Part shown: positions 9,426 to 20,620 of the stretch, in pieces
Position numbering within the stretch: position 1 is the stretch's first letter
Layout of the letters: the number at the start of each line of letters is the position of its first letter
NCBI GenBank assembly: GCA_036245805.1
Contig: BTRK01000002.1
Coordinates: forward strand, 41,212,661 to 41,276,660
Length of the DNA stretch: 64,000 nucleotides
Reading direction: 5' to 3'
Origin: Pristionchus mayeri
Taxonomy: Eukaryota > Nematoda > Chromadorea > Rhabditida > Neodiplogasteridae
Program-made: the position numbers and the translations under genes
Notes under the pieces: model-generated
Told to the model about the DNA's origin: nothing
The model's database searches: none
The model's input: only the letters and a program-made list of their open reading frames with translations

Positions 9426-11476
9426 TCAAAACCAACATTGAGTGTCCTTTCCAGCTCCGAGTCCGATTGAAATTGGCATAATGGTCATGGGAAGCATTCC
9501 GAACATCGTGGAGACGACAATCTACGAGAAAAAATATTACTTGGAGTAGTGCGAAATGATCACCTGAGATGTTATAGTTAGTCCATTATTTAGTCTAGCT
9601 CGTTGAGCTCTCTGCTGATCCTGTCGTGTTCGTCTTACTCGCGACCTGGATTTTGCAGATTCGATTAACTCAAAGCGCTAAATTAAAGAGCTACTGCCGT
9701 TTATCTCCTCTATTCCTCGAACTATCATAATTATCCACGAATAATTAGTCAGTATCAATGGAACACAAAATACTCTGTGATGGTATATGTTGATACTGTG
9801 AGAATAGAATGCGCAGCAACGTGGTGTACATAATAAACTTCTTAAAGGAGGGCACCCGGCAAAGTAGTCACATCGATATAGGGGAGGTTCCACCCTCCAA
9901 AGATCATAGCGCGAGCTAGGAAGCGTACACATATCGATAGGATAGCTCAGTGGTAGAGCAGCCTTCACGTAATCGGAAGGTTGCGGGTTCGATCCCCACC
10001 AGTTTTTGACAAAACTTCAAGATATTTGAATTTGCGCACTTCCCTGGCCCTTTAGTCGTTAAGATGAGCTAGGTCATGGTAATGACAGGGTCCAAAGTTG
10101 AACTTTGCCTTCAGTCCTCCTTTAAAGTACTACAATACTCGTGGAACTGGAAAATATTTAGCCGTGAATATTTTCCTGTTCCACGAATATTGTAGTACTT
10201 TAAGAAGTTTATCATGTACACCACGGCATTCTATTCTCACAATATTTCCAATTTAGTGCATTAACATGAGTATAATTGTAAACGCACTCTCTCATGAACT
10301 CACTTCACAGCTCTGATTAATGTGGCAATCAACAGGAAGGGTATGTAGGCTCCGAATATGGCCATGTTGAACCCTATGGTAATTATGGTTGCCTGGACGG
10401 CCAGTGGTCTGAATAGTTGTTCTTGTTACTACAGTTCGTATGTTCAAGAGCATAAATAAAAACTCATACTGCTCGTCCGCTTGGATGACCCAAAAATTAC
10501 GATGTTCCCGAGCCCAGTCGAGATTTAGTTTCTGTGTGAAATCTCATCTTACATTGAACATTGTAAATGCTCTACCTCCAACAATTTTAATTGAGCATTC
10601 TCAGGTGTGCTTAGAAAACTAAACGAGATTGCAATAGTAAGCATCGAACACAGTGTCAGTATGTATGTTGCTGAAGTTAATAGAGTGATTTCAGACGGCA
10701 CTAGGTCGGATGAGAACTGTGATGTCATGCAGCATTTGATGCATCAAATACGGCATGACGCCATAGTTCTCATCAGACCTAGTGCGCATTTTAGACGAAA
10801 TGCATACATATAGATGTTAAAACTAGGAACCTTTTCTAGCCCTCGGTCCGAGACGGTGGCTTGAACCAGGCGGCAATAGTTGAACACAACGGAACAAGAA
10901 CAGACAAACCGTCGCCGAGCTGTACGTGACAGTGGAAAAAATCAGGATGCACTGAAATACGCCAAATCGGGTTAACCGCGTATGGGTGAAGAAATTTAGG
11001 CGTTAGGTCGGATTCGGGGTTGCGAGAAGTATGTGTATGTCTTATCAGAGCCTGCATTGCAAAATGCTTCTCTTCTTCAAATGACAGACATTAAAATGAT
11101 AAATTTACCATGAGTACTCGAAACGGCACACCAACATTGCAAAGGACGCCAACGCAGAATCCACCACCTGTACCGTGGGTTTTCACACCTTTTTGAACAG
11201 CTTACCTGTAGATGGCAATAGAAAAGGAGTGAAAAGAAGGCACAATAAGACGTTGTTGACGAGAGCTTGGAGCTGACGATTTCATGTTAATTATTATTTA
11301 TTTCACGAAAAAACCTGAAGATTCAAGTAGAGGTATCGAAACTCTGCAGCTGTTTCTTTCCGCTTCCACAGTAAATACATTGAATACGGCGTGGAAATGG
11401 CACCCAAAGTACCAGCAGAAAAGAGAAAAATCGTCGCGAATTTCTCGAAGAAATCGCTCAGCCTGTTGGGCTCCAT
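9426..11476 (-). CDS. Chemoreceptor-like seven-transmembrane protein
   Basis: A chain of minus-strand exons encodes membrane helices in the style of nematode chemosensory GPCRs. Best exons: 11476-11315 (start MEPNRLSDFF, then helix AGTLGAISTPYSMYLLW), 11272-11206 (LVNNVLLCLLFTPFLLP), 11167-11109 (GGGFCVGVLCNVGVPF), 10951-10831 (CILIFSTVTYSSATVCLFLF), 10408-about 10304 (QATIITIGFNMAIFGAYIPF) and 9521-9426 (IVVSTMFGMLPMTIMPISIG, stop). The first three join cleanly in phase, across one very short (38 bp) intron. Later junctions do not: the exon ending at 10,831 is in the wrong phase for the next one, and the exon around 10,304 fits only with a GTGAAG donor at about 10,310. A missing small exon or pseudogene decay would explain this. 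Repeats at 9,797-10,241 and 10,692-10,787 sit in its introns. Subfamily (str/srh-like) is uncertain. Confidence 0.5.
9934..10003 (+). pseudogene. tRNA-like sequence inside element copy 2
   Basis: It has an excellent D-arm and A-box (TAGCTCAGTGGTAGAGC) and an exact B-box core (GGGTTCGATCCCC). The anticodon arm can pair CCTTC with GAAGG, but that leaves a nine-base loop, and the acceptor ends do not pair. It shares CGTAAT in the loop and AAGGTTGCGGG with copy 1. Probably not a functional tRNA, though the promoter boxes look usable. Confidence 0.6.
10126..10199. mobile_element. 74-bp TTAA-flanked hairpin
   Basis: Arms AGTACTACAATACTCGTGG and its near-complement (AGTACTACAATATTCGTGG read from the right) enclose a short loop (TAGCCGTG, flanked by AATATT). 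TTAA flanks both sides, and the left copy is shared with the neighbouring tRNA-bearing element. Confidence 0.7.
10692..10787. repeat. Short hairpin MITE, GGCACTAGG family
   Basis: GGCACTAGGTCGGATGAGAA on the left faces its inverse (CACTAGGTCTGATGAGAACT read from the right). The inner parts carry TGATGTCATG and CATGACG. Related copies: 34,376-34,449 (full), 391-446 and about 310-346 (partial) and 27,112-27,149 (partial). Confidence 0.7.
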
Positions 11477-11874
11477 ATGAATGTAAGTATAGATGCACGG
11501 AAAGTCACGCGACTTTGTTAATAACTAGTTCGATCTCCAACGTTAGCTCTGTCCGTAGTAAGCATCAATTATCGCAATTTGTCTCGGTTTTGAGTATGGC
11601 GTTTACTCACGGGAGAAATGCACGTTGAGTTTTATTTCAAGTGTGATCTTGACATGGTGAGCACTCCAATTGTCAGTTGTAGATGGTTTAAAACTGCTTT
11701 TCGGCAGGTTTCAGATACTCTACGTGATGAAATTATTGAAAATATATCCAGAAAAAATGTTCACAAAGGGGATTAAAAAAATGGGAGGTATTGCTAAATA
11801 AATTGTATTATGCGGTGTTAAAATTCACCTCAGAGAAAAATCACTTCGCAAAGAACATATCTTTACAGTGACTT

Positions 11875-12577
11875 TTAGCATCGCATTAGTGTAATAGTTG
11901 TCAACATGACCTGCAACCCAAACGGCGTCGTGAGGACTCCGGAGGAGATGGAAGACCAAAAAATCGAACTAGGGACGAGCAAACCACACCGGAAGAGCGG
12001 GAAAACTATGGAGAGGACGGTGATGCACTGAATACGTGCACAATTCGGGAGAGAAACCATGGAATTTCATCCTCTCCTCTGACATTAGAACGCTTCAGGA
12101 ATGGTTTAAGTTTCGAAGCATTAATCGGGCATCATAAACATAAACATCAAATCGCTTCGAGGAAGGCTAAGTGTCCAAAATCAAAAACTGATAAATGTGC
12201 CATGATCACTAGAAACGGGATTCTGATGTAGCAGAGGAGACCGACGCAAAATCCGCCGCCTGTTCCATTTACGAGAGATCGATAAAAGGGCCTTCGTATC
12301 TTCATTTCACTCATTTTTTTCAGCATCTCAAATACGTTTACCAGGGTATTGATATGATCTTTTTCACGAGCCAAATCAGCAGCTCTTTTCTGGGCATCAG
12401 GGCTTTCAGCGAGCCCCTGAAATCAAATATAGCAATCCCTTTCCCCCCAGCCAGAGTTATTTTTCTGTAAGACCATACATCTGGCACTAGGATATGTGGG
12501 ATCGTGACGAAATGCTCCCACTGAATGCCAGTTATGACGTCAGTCATGCATGCGCCTGAATCACTAAATGAATACAT
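11875..12577 (-). pseudogene. Decayed second chemoreceptor copy
   Basis: Minus-strand segments match the gene just downstream. TGGGFCVGLLCYIRIPFLVI (near 12,190-12,260) parallels GGGFCVGVLCNVGVPF, and the block CITVLSIVFPLFRC near 12,020 parallels CILIFSTVTY at the DNA level. Further upstream, ITGIQWEHFVTIPHILVPD (around 12,480-12,550) looks like a second helix and loop. The frames end in early stops (FLEAI stop at 12,147) and phases do not join, so I read it as a tandem duplicate in decay. The LINE inserted immediately beyond 12,580 may have removed its first exon. Confidence 0.45.
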
Positions 12578-12578
12578 A

Positions 12579-12608
12579 TCTTTAATCTTTAATCTTTAAT
12601 CTTTAAAC
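12579..12608. repeat. TTTAATC tandem repeat (LINE 3' tail)
   Basis: About four units of TTTAATC. On the minus strand this is the TTAAAGA-type tail that marks the 3' end of the LINE. Confidence 0.7.
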
Positions 12609-15165
12609 TTTATCACCGACAGTATTAATAGCCGTTGAGGAAAGAATAGGGAAGAGTAGGTCGGTCTTCGGGCTCGATCACAGCGAGCTTAGGGGTGGGG
12701 TGGTATGTGGCAGTTATATGTTACAATCGTATTCGTGAGATAGATAGGGCTAGATCGGGGGATTTACTGATTTCCCTACGGAACAAGGGACGAGGTGAGA
12801 TAACTAATGGGTCAGGGAGGGTGTTCCAGAGCGGTAGGACTCTACTGGCACAAGTTGAAATCGAGACCGGCACTCTGAAGGGAATAGAAATGTGTAAACT
12901 ATTTGAGGAGCGCAAATCACGAGTTAGCGGAGTGATTGTGTACAAGTCAGCAGAGTCGTGGTGAACGTGATTATAAATGGAGTCATACACATAGAACATG
13001 TCCCGTAGGGCACGGCGATACTCAAGGGTTTCAAGTGTGAAAATTGTCAATTTATCGGGATAGGGGAGTGGGTGAACAGAGCATCGTTGCAGAACTCTCC
13101 TGGTAAACTCTCTCTGCACAGATTCGAGCTCATTCACAAGACCTACTGAAGTGGGATTCTATATTATACTGGACGATTCTATGAGTGGACGAATGTATAT
13201 TTTGTATGCCTTTAAAAGAAGATCGGGGGATGTAGAATGAAATGATCTCAACATCAGGTTGCACATTGATCGCGCTTTCTTACTAATTGTATTTATGGTA
13301 CCCAAAATTGAGGTTTTTAGTAAAATATACGCCAGGTCTCTTACTATGTCTTTGCTTGTTATAGTTTGACCGTTAAGGATATATTGAGCTCGGTTCTTCA
13401 GATTGCCTAGGTGAATGACATTGCATTTAGGTGAGCTGATACTCATATTCCATTGGGCAGTCCATTCAGATATTTTGCAAATCGCATTTTGGAGGTCATT
13501 GCTATAATCAGGGACCACCCCATAAATCTTGAGGTCGTCAGCAAATATATTGTAATGAACCGTCTTAGGAATGCATGTACCCAAATCATTGAGGTAGATA
13601 ATGAATAGCAAAGGTCCGATAGAGGAACCTTGGGGGACGCCAGACTGGATAAGTGAGGGAGGGGATAAGTAGTCCCCGATGAGCACACGTCGCGAGCGAC
13701 CCAAAAGATAAGACTCGAACCATTGAGTGATAGCGGGTGATATGCCCAGCGAGGAAAGCTTATGGATAAGCAGTCTTAAATCGATCGAATCAAATGCTTT
13801 CTTATAATCAAAGACAAAGAGGATTGTGTCAACCGACTTTTTCAGACTCAGCTGCTTAACATAAAGTGAGTGTGTTTCAGATAATGAAGAAGTTGTGCTT
13901 CTATATTTTCTAAATCCTGCTTGTCTAGTATCCAATATGTTATGTTCGTCTAGAAAATCAACAATGGAATTAATGAGATTTTTTTCGAATATTTTAGAGG
14001 CAGTGACCGTAAGAGAGATTGGACGATGATTAGAAATAGAGGCATCTCCAGACTTTTTTGGGATGGGTTTTACATGGGCAGTTTTCCATTGATTGGGTGA
14101 CTTGCGAGAGGAAAGAGAGATGTTAAAAATAATGGTAAGGGGAGTGATTATGGAAGTTTTACACTTGCAATACACTAGGTTGGGTATCCTATCGGGTGAA
14201 CCATTTACCTGGGATCATTTGTGAAATAGCAGTTAGTATCATTTCGGGACCAATAAAGGGTAAGTCGAATGAAGATCGAGAAGGAGGGAATTGTGGAGGC
14301 TTTATATCTAAAGGCGGGGTTTGAACCTTTGCAAAACATTCAGAGAATGCATTACTCTTCTCGACATCACTTAGAAGGATATCTCCATTGCTGTCAATAA
14401 TACCAGGTAGTTTTGAGCTATTAACCTATTTTTGCAATAATTAAAGAAGGAACTAGGCTTTCCCGAGTAAACTGCCCGTGATTCGCACTGAATTTCATAT
14501 GCTTTAAGAGCATGATCAAAACGCTCACGTAAAGAGTGTGTTAAGTTACTATTCGGAGCCAATTGGTGGAATTTCTGCAACCTCATGAACATCTTGTGAA
14601 GGAATTTGGGATAACCAGAGGACAAGGATGGACGTTTGAGGGGGACGTGAGCATCTAAAATCTCATTAATGAAATCGCTAAAATAATTATATGCCTCAGT
14701 AGAATTTTTATTTCTTAATGCTAATGTCCAGTTGTGCGTATGGATGAGATAGTTAATAATCTCCCAATTAGCAAGTGAATAATTTCTAGAAGAATTAGGT
14801 CTAATTTCTCGGTGCAAAGTGAAAGAAACGGAGAAGCTTATCCCTTCATGGTCAGAAAGAGGCATATCTGGAGTGACAGATGATATTATTGGAAAATTGC
14901 ACAGAAGTAGATCGAGAATATTGCTTCAACGGGTCGGAAAATCAATAAATTGTTGGAATTGTTTCGTAATTATTAAATCCAAAAAAGGAGAGATTGACTG
15001 CATCGGGGATGAGTAAAAATACCAATCAATAGAAGGGAAATTTAAATCACCAATAATAATGGAGAGGTGAGGGCAAGTTGTGGCATTCTCTAAATAGGCA
15101 ATAAAGGGATCAAAGGAAGCAGACGGGGAGTTTGGCGCTCGGTAGATAGGCGGTAGATAGGTAGC
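12581..15165 (-). mobile_element. Truncated non-LTR retrotransposon (LINE)
   Basis: Read on the minus strand, the order is: end of an apurinic-type endonuclease (IIIGDLNFPSIDW about 15,030-15,080; PLSDHEGISF about 14,830-14,865), a linker, reverse transcriptase (14,175-13,159), and the usual C-terminal block LESVQREFTRRV (13,137-12,721). The 5' part of the endonuclease is missing, so it is a truncated insertion starting near 15,165. The 3' end carries TTAAAGA tandem repeats, typical of several LINE clades. The layout suits a CR1/Jockey-group element; clade not settled. Confidence 0.85.
12721..14175 (-). pseudogene. LINE reverse transcriptase, broken frame
   Basis: RT motifs are clear: HVKPIPKKSGD, NHRPISLT, QAGFRKYRST, FVFDYKKAFDSID, SGVPQGSSIGPLLFIIYLND and the catalytic box FADD. 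A TAG at about 13,156 interrupts the otherwise continuous frame into the C-terminal block, and a frameshift upstream of 14,175 separates it from the endonuclease linker (14,865-14,371). Not expected to be active. Confidence 0.85.
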
Positions 15166-16048
15166 TCGGTAGATGTTCTGAGGGAGTTGTGCTGGGAAGA
15201 GGATTCAGTTATTCGTTGTGAACGTTTTCTTGCAAATGTCACATTCGAATGGTATCCGTTCAGCTTCACAATCTAAATAAATGATAACAACTAAAATATT
15301 AAAAATCTTTCATTTGAATACGAATGAACCTACTTGAATGAGTTCTCCTATGAATTTCAAGCACGGTTTTATCTCTGAAAATCCTTTCACATATGTCGCA
15401 CTTGTTCTTTTGAAACCTTGGGTGGATGATTCCTAAAAAAGCTTGAAACATATTTTTTTTGTTTTTTGTTACGAATAATGGCAACTATAAAGTGGACATC
15501 AAATTAATCTCACCATGTGTCAATCTGTGTGCTTTTAACGTTTCTTTCCATGAAAAGGTTTTTCTACACATGTCGCAAGCGAAAGGCTTTCACTCTTTAT
15601 CAGAAGCTGAAAATCTTCATAATCGACTGATAGCAAAAAAGGCAAAATATTTCTCTCACACGCATGAATTCTTTGCTTGTGTAGTTTTAGTGCCCCGCTT
15701 TGAGCGAACTTCTGACCACAAATATCACACTCGAATTCTTGCCTCATGCTGATATCCTCTTCAATGAAATTGATCAATATAAATGTTTTTCTATTGGAAA
15801 ATATGTGATATTCTTATGGAAAGATATTCAAGAAAAAAAATAACACTATGTATGCGTTTATGATATAACACTATGTATGCGTTTACGTTTATGATATGTC
15901 TTGGTAGTGAAAGATCCACCACATTCTTCGCATTTGAAAGGTCTTTTCAAATCCGCGTGTGTCGGATCGTTATCATCTATGACGTATGTTATTTGTTTAT
16001 CTAACGGTTAGAGTTGGCTATTCGGATAATCAAATCTTCATGCTACCG

Positions 16049-16214
16049 AGGGATCTGGTAAAAGTTTCCAGTGGAATCCACGCAGGGTACCGACACGGAA
16101 ATTCCACTGGGATCCCAATGGAGTAGTTACTTGAACAGACTTTCCCAGTGGCATCACAGTGGAATTTCCCGTTGGTACTCTGCAGGGATCCAACTGGGAA
16201 ACTTTTTACCAGAG
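16049..16214. mobile_element. Palindromic MITE in a gene B intron
   Basis: Inverted termini CTGGTAAAAGTTTCCAGTGG and its counterpart ending GGGAAACTTTTTACCAG. The inner parts pair through GGGATCC and GGAAATTCCACTG. No coding capacity and no TTAA at the ends, so it belongs to a different family from the TTAA elements. Confidence 0.7.
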
Positions 16215-16639
16215 CAATACGAGATGAAGATACAATTACCCGAATTATATAAAAAAAAGATTACTAAGGTTCTCCGAATGTATTACCCAAGTGTGTTTTC
16301 GAGTGATATTTCAATCCGTTCTCGCTAAGTAAGAGCTTTCCACACACTCCGCACTTGTACTGACGACGCGCCTCGTTGTCTTAATTATTATATCATAACT
16401 TTAAAAAGCGACTCTAAAAAATTGTATCAGCCAGAATTACTCACCCTGATGACTCTGTTTGAGTATAATCAAGGAGCTTTCACTAGCCAAAGTCTTTCCG
16501 CAGACATCGCAAATGCGTGCATATACTATCTTTCGCGGGTCCTCGTCACCTAAAAAGGGCTGATAAAATTAGAGAAAAAGCACTGGAAACTTACTGAGGT
16601 GACTATTTAGGTGTTTTGAAAACGAAGTTGGACATTTAA

Positions 16640-18279
16640 GAGACCTGCTCTGTAAAAATCGACCACCCCCCGGACACGTCCTCTAGCAATGAGAACCCAA
16701 AGCCCATACTTGGTAGTTAGGAGGGTCTTGGGCCCGCATTGCACAAAATGGCCCATATTTTATGTCACCGCCTAAGATGCGTGAGAAATTCCGATTAAAA
16801 GCAAAAAAGTCGAAAATCGTATCTTCTAAATGGTAGAAGATGGACTTAGTTTCATATTTTCATTAACGTAGGGGTACTCTGAAACTACTAAAAACTTTTT
16901 TTGATTGAATTCTGCATAACTTCAAAAATATTTTTTTGGAAAAATTTAAAACTTGAAAACCTGAAATTGTTGCATTTCCGAAAATTCGATTTTTCGACCT
17001 TCTATTCTATGTTAATTTTAGTATCTCAAAAAGGTCATTCGCATTGCAAATCCCATAGTTTCGACCAAGAAGGTGTTCTCGTCAATGGTACCTCAGAATT
17101 ATCCATTTCTGAAATTTCGTTTTTCTGATCATCGATTTTGATGAAATTTTGATATCCAAGAAACACATATATTAAAGCAGATCCAAGAGTTTCAACCGAG
17201 AAATGATAGTAGTACTGGGAGACTGATTTTGTATTTCTGCATCCATGCTGAGTACTACTATCATTTCTCGGTGGAAACTATAGGATCTGCTTTAATATAG
17301 GTGTTTCTTGGATATCTAAATTTCATTAAAATCGATGATCAGAAAAACGAAATTTCAGAATGGATAATTCTGAGGGACCATTGATGAGAACATGACGCAC
17401 GCGGTTTAGGAATGTTAAGAACCGTTCGTAGATAGTACATTGAGTGCATTACCTCATAATTTCGATATTTTCCTTGTTTTCGTGTCTCTCGATCAGGGAT
17501 GTTTGGGCGCATATATTGGGACTTTGAAAGCACACATGAAGCTCATTATGTATATTTGAACTCAACGTGAGAACTACTGCACCTTCTTGGTCGAAACTAT
17601 GGGATTTGCAATGCGAATGACCTTTTTGAGATACTAAAATTAACATAGAATCGAAGGTCGAAAAATCGAATTTTCGGAAATGCAACAATTTCAGGTTTTC
17701 AAGTTTTAATGTATTATATCAAACTATGAAATGTTTAAAAATTATCTTGTTTAATCGATTTGCCCATCGAGTGAATGATATCGCTTCAGTTTATCACCCA
17801 GGTGCACAGAACCACTACCTTCGATTCAAAATCCCCAGACTTTGAAAAAGTAAGAGTATCCAATTTGGTGTGAGTTCAATACAAGTACGAGTGTACTCCA
17901 ACGAGTGCATGAAAGCTATGGGACTCCACTCGAAATGGGAGATCTAGATCAAAAATACGAAATTTTTTTCCGAAAAAATATTTTTGAAGTTATGCAGAAT
18001 TCAATCAAAACAAGTTTTTAGTAGTATCAGAGTACCCCTACGTTAATGAAAATATGAAACTAAGTCCATCTTCTACCATTTAGAAGATACGATTGTCGAC
18101 TTTTTTGCACTTCATGCGGATTTTCTCACGCATCTTAGGCGGTGACATAAAATATGGGTCATTTTGTGCAATGCGGGCCCAAGACCCTCCTAACTACCAA
18201 GTATGGGCTTTGGGTTCTCATTGCTAGAGGACGTGTCCGGGGGGTGGTTGATATGGTCGAGTCTTACGGAGCGGGTCTC
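16640..18279. mobile_element. 1.64-kb TTAA-flanked foldback element inside a finger exon
   Basis: TTAA at 16,636-16,639 and 18,280-18,283 bounds the insert. The ends are inverted: GAGACCTGCTCTGTAA on the left and GAGACCCGCTCCGTAA read from the right. Nearly the whole element is a long inverted repeat. Segments 16,640-16,945 / 17,960-18,279, 16,935-17,075 / 17,580-17,705 and 17,075-17,222 / 17,252-17,391 pair, with extra sequence at about 17,392-17,578 and 17,706-17,955 in the right arm. There is no transposase frame. The flanking coding sequence reads as one standard finger if the element and one TTAA are ignored, which fixes the insertion site exactly. Confidence 0.85.
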
Positions 18280-20486
18280 TTAAATCTTTTTCCACACTCG
18301 TCGCATTTATGGGGGCGCCTCGTCTCATCTTCATCTGAAAAAATATCCAACATAAAATTCTCGATCTTCCTTGTCATTCGTAACTTTGTCGTTCATTAGA
18401 CATAGTAATATCGTTTTCAATGACTATCTTATACTGCATGCTCTTCACTATTTGTTATTTGAACCCCGCCAAACATATTATTATCTTCTTATGATTTATA
18501 TCTATTAAATTGCACTTATACCGGCATGTGTCCGCAAATGTTTTCTCAAAACTTGCGGGTCTGCATAGAATTTTCCGCATATTTTGCATTCGAATTCCCT
18601 CCTGCGCGGGTCGTTCACAGCTACAAAATGATACAGATGCACCATAGATGTTTTGCCGTTGAATTGAATAAAATACTGACACCAGTGAGTTCTTTTGTGA
18701 CATTCGAACTGATATGCATCTCCACATCGTCGGCCGCAAACGTCGCATTTGAACGGTCGCTTTTGAGCTTCGTCTTCTGAAAAAGAACTACATTTTCTTT
18801 ATTATTTATATTTAGATATTTGCATAACGCAAAAACGACATTGCCATCATATGACATTAACACATATTTTTGCAATTTCCAGCTCATATATTTGTTTTAT
18901 TTGAGAGAAAACTTGCGTGCATGAGATGTTGCTTCCTTCCAAATCGTAGATCGCACTCATTGCACTTGTATGGGCGCTTCTTCTCACCCGTGTCTTGAAG
19001 TTAGTTATTTGTATTGTACTTATAAATACTCATATAGGATACTCTGCTATTCGTATAATGGTCAGCTCTCAATTCCACTTTTTTTTTGAAAATGCAGTAA
19101 ATATTTGCTTACTCTTCAAAGCGTTAGTGGTTTTATTTTCCTTGTCCTCATGATTGGATTCCGAATAGGTTTTTTCCCTGCTGTATCGGTCTCCTTCAGC
19201 ATATTCTTCAGAAGAAGACGCGTCATCCATTTGACCGTCAATATGTCCATCATTATTATCACTATCAGCTGGCTGAAATTTACTGTAATTAGACGGCAAT
19301 TCAATATCCAATCCTAGTTTGCAAACTGATAGTTGACTACCTCGATTTTGATTTTCTTCACAACTGGTACATCCTCAACTGGCTCATCTGTGATTCTGTA
19401 CTCAATCTCGATCAAATCAGCATCACGTGAGACATATTCTTCTTTGTTATATTCCTGGAGCTCAAAAAATATTTTCGTTGACAATAAAACATATAAACAA
19501 TTGGAAAAATAAAACTGCATTTTCGAATAAAACCCACGACACTAACACTATTTATTCCAGCTTCTCTATATCTCTCTCTCTGCATCGCCCACTCCGTTGC
19601 ACCTTCCACTGATTCGGACAATCCTTGCATCAGATTATACAGTGGATTATGCCTTAAACATTTTCTAAGCATCAATAAGCAAGACGCTTAATGGGAATAA
19701 ATTGAAAGACGTAAGATTTCGAAATTCGGGTCACGGTAGCAAAAGAAAGTTTATCGGCCCGATACTTTCGATTTGAGTCAACCTAACTACGCCCTCTTCC
19801 CTTCCCCTGCTATATCTAATCACCTTGACGATCTGCACCGAAGGATAAGCCCTTTCTCCCCTCTCTCCCTGTCACACATTATCGATTGACAATATATGGA
19901 TAGATCGCCATACAGAAAGTGCGAAAAACATTTAGATTACCTGTAGGAATCGCTCTTCAAAGCGGACTGCAAAATGCCGAAGGTATCAGCAAATCTCCCC
20001 ATCTCCTCAGCAGAAAATGACATCGAATTCGTCTGTGGATCTGATGCTCGTCTGGTAAATAAAAAATGAATATATCGAGTCATAGGTAAATATTAATGTA
20101 CAACACTCAAAATATATTAATGGCGAGGTCGCATGAATCGTGAAGTTCAAAACAGCTATTGCGCGGGAAGATTGCTGTATATTTGAATTCCAGGAAATTC
20201 TGGCGCTTATTCAAATGTGGGTGTTCATTTCCGATACAGTATTACAAAAATCAAACATTTTTTCGACATTGTATTTGAATTGGGCGATAATTATAAAAAT
20301 GGATTTTCAATCAATATTTTTCGAGACCAATGACTTAATTTAAATACTAGTTTGAAAACTGAACGAATGAAATATGCAATACTCGAAAGCAACGCGCGAA
20401 TGAAAGTAGAATATTCATTGAACCTTCATACCAGCCTGTGCAATATTATTGGCTTCACTTGTGTATGAAAGTGCATAAATGTGAAC

Positions 20487-20583
20487 CATTCGTGGGGGAT
20501 TCGTATTTTTTTGAGATGATGTTTCATTCCAAATCGTAAAGCGCACTCGTTACACTTGTATGGACGCCTCTTCTCATCCGTTT
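20487..20583 (-). pseudogene. Orphan zinc-finger exon
   Basis: A single finger exon with the family's phase (acceptor CTCCCAG, then YKCNECALRFGMKHHL). It lies upstream of gene B's first exon and beside a palindromic element. Its closest relative here is the gene B exon at 18,993-18,913 (YKCNECDLRFGRKQHL). The ending KKIRIPHEW lacks a proper His pair. Probably a dispersed duplicate, not part of an expressed gene. Confidence 0.6.
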
Positions 20584-20620
20584 CTGGGAGAGTGGAAATT
20601 TGGATCACCGTCTCTTCAAC

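Larger units (their letters stand above)
9797..10241. mobile_element. Nested TTAA elements inside an older palindrome
   Basis: The outer arms (9,797-9,845 and 10,200-10,241) are near-perfect inverted repeats: TGTGAGAATAGAATGC outside, AAACTTCTTAA inside. If joined they would form a palindrome whose centre is TTAA. That TTAA is occupied by a tRNA-bearing element at 9,846-10,121, and a second hairpin at 10,126-10,199 follows, with TTAA at 9,842-9,845, 10,122-10,125 and 10,200-10,203. The inner element's termini (AGGAGGGCACCCGGCAAAG, and AGGAGGACTGAAGGCAAAG read from the right) resemble those of the copy at 6,782-7,147. Confidence 0.75.
15205..20023 (-). pseudogene. C2H2 zinc-finger gene B, disrupted by a transposon
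   Basis: N-terminal exons: 20023-19941 (start MSFSAEEMGRF, module GILQSALKSDS), 19652-19547 (module NLMQGLSESVEGATEW), 19454-19341 (ends KKIKIE) and 19272-19113 (acidic). Finger exons, all in the same phase: 18993-18913 (shortened), 18776-18683, 18620-18522, 18334-16595 (split by the foldback at 16,640-18,279), 16549-16445 (first His replaced by Leu), 16379-16287, 15976-15872, 15758-15662, 15606-15514 (in-frame TGA read from 15,592-15,590, just before KPFACDMC), 15432-15334 and 15272-15205 (stops after CDICKKTFTTNN, half a finger). Reading into the foldback gives a stop a few codons later. As sequenced the allele can make only the N-terminus and about three fingers. The lesions cluster downstream of the insertion. 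Confidence 0.75.
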
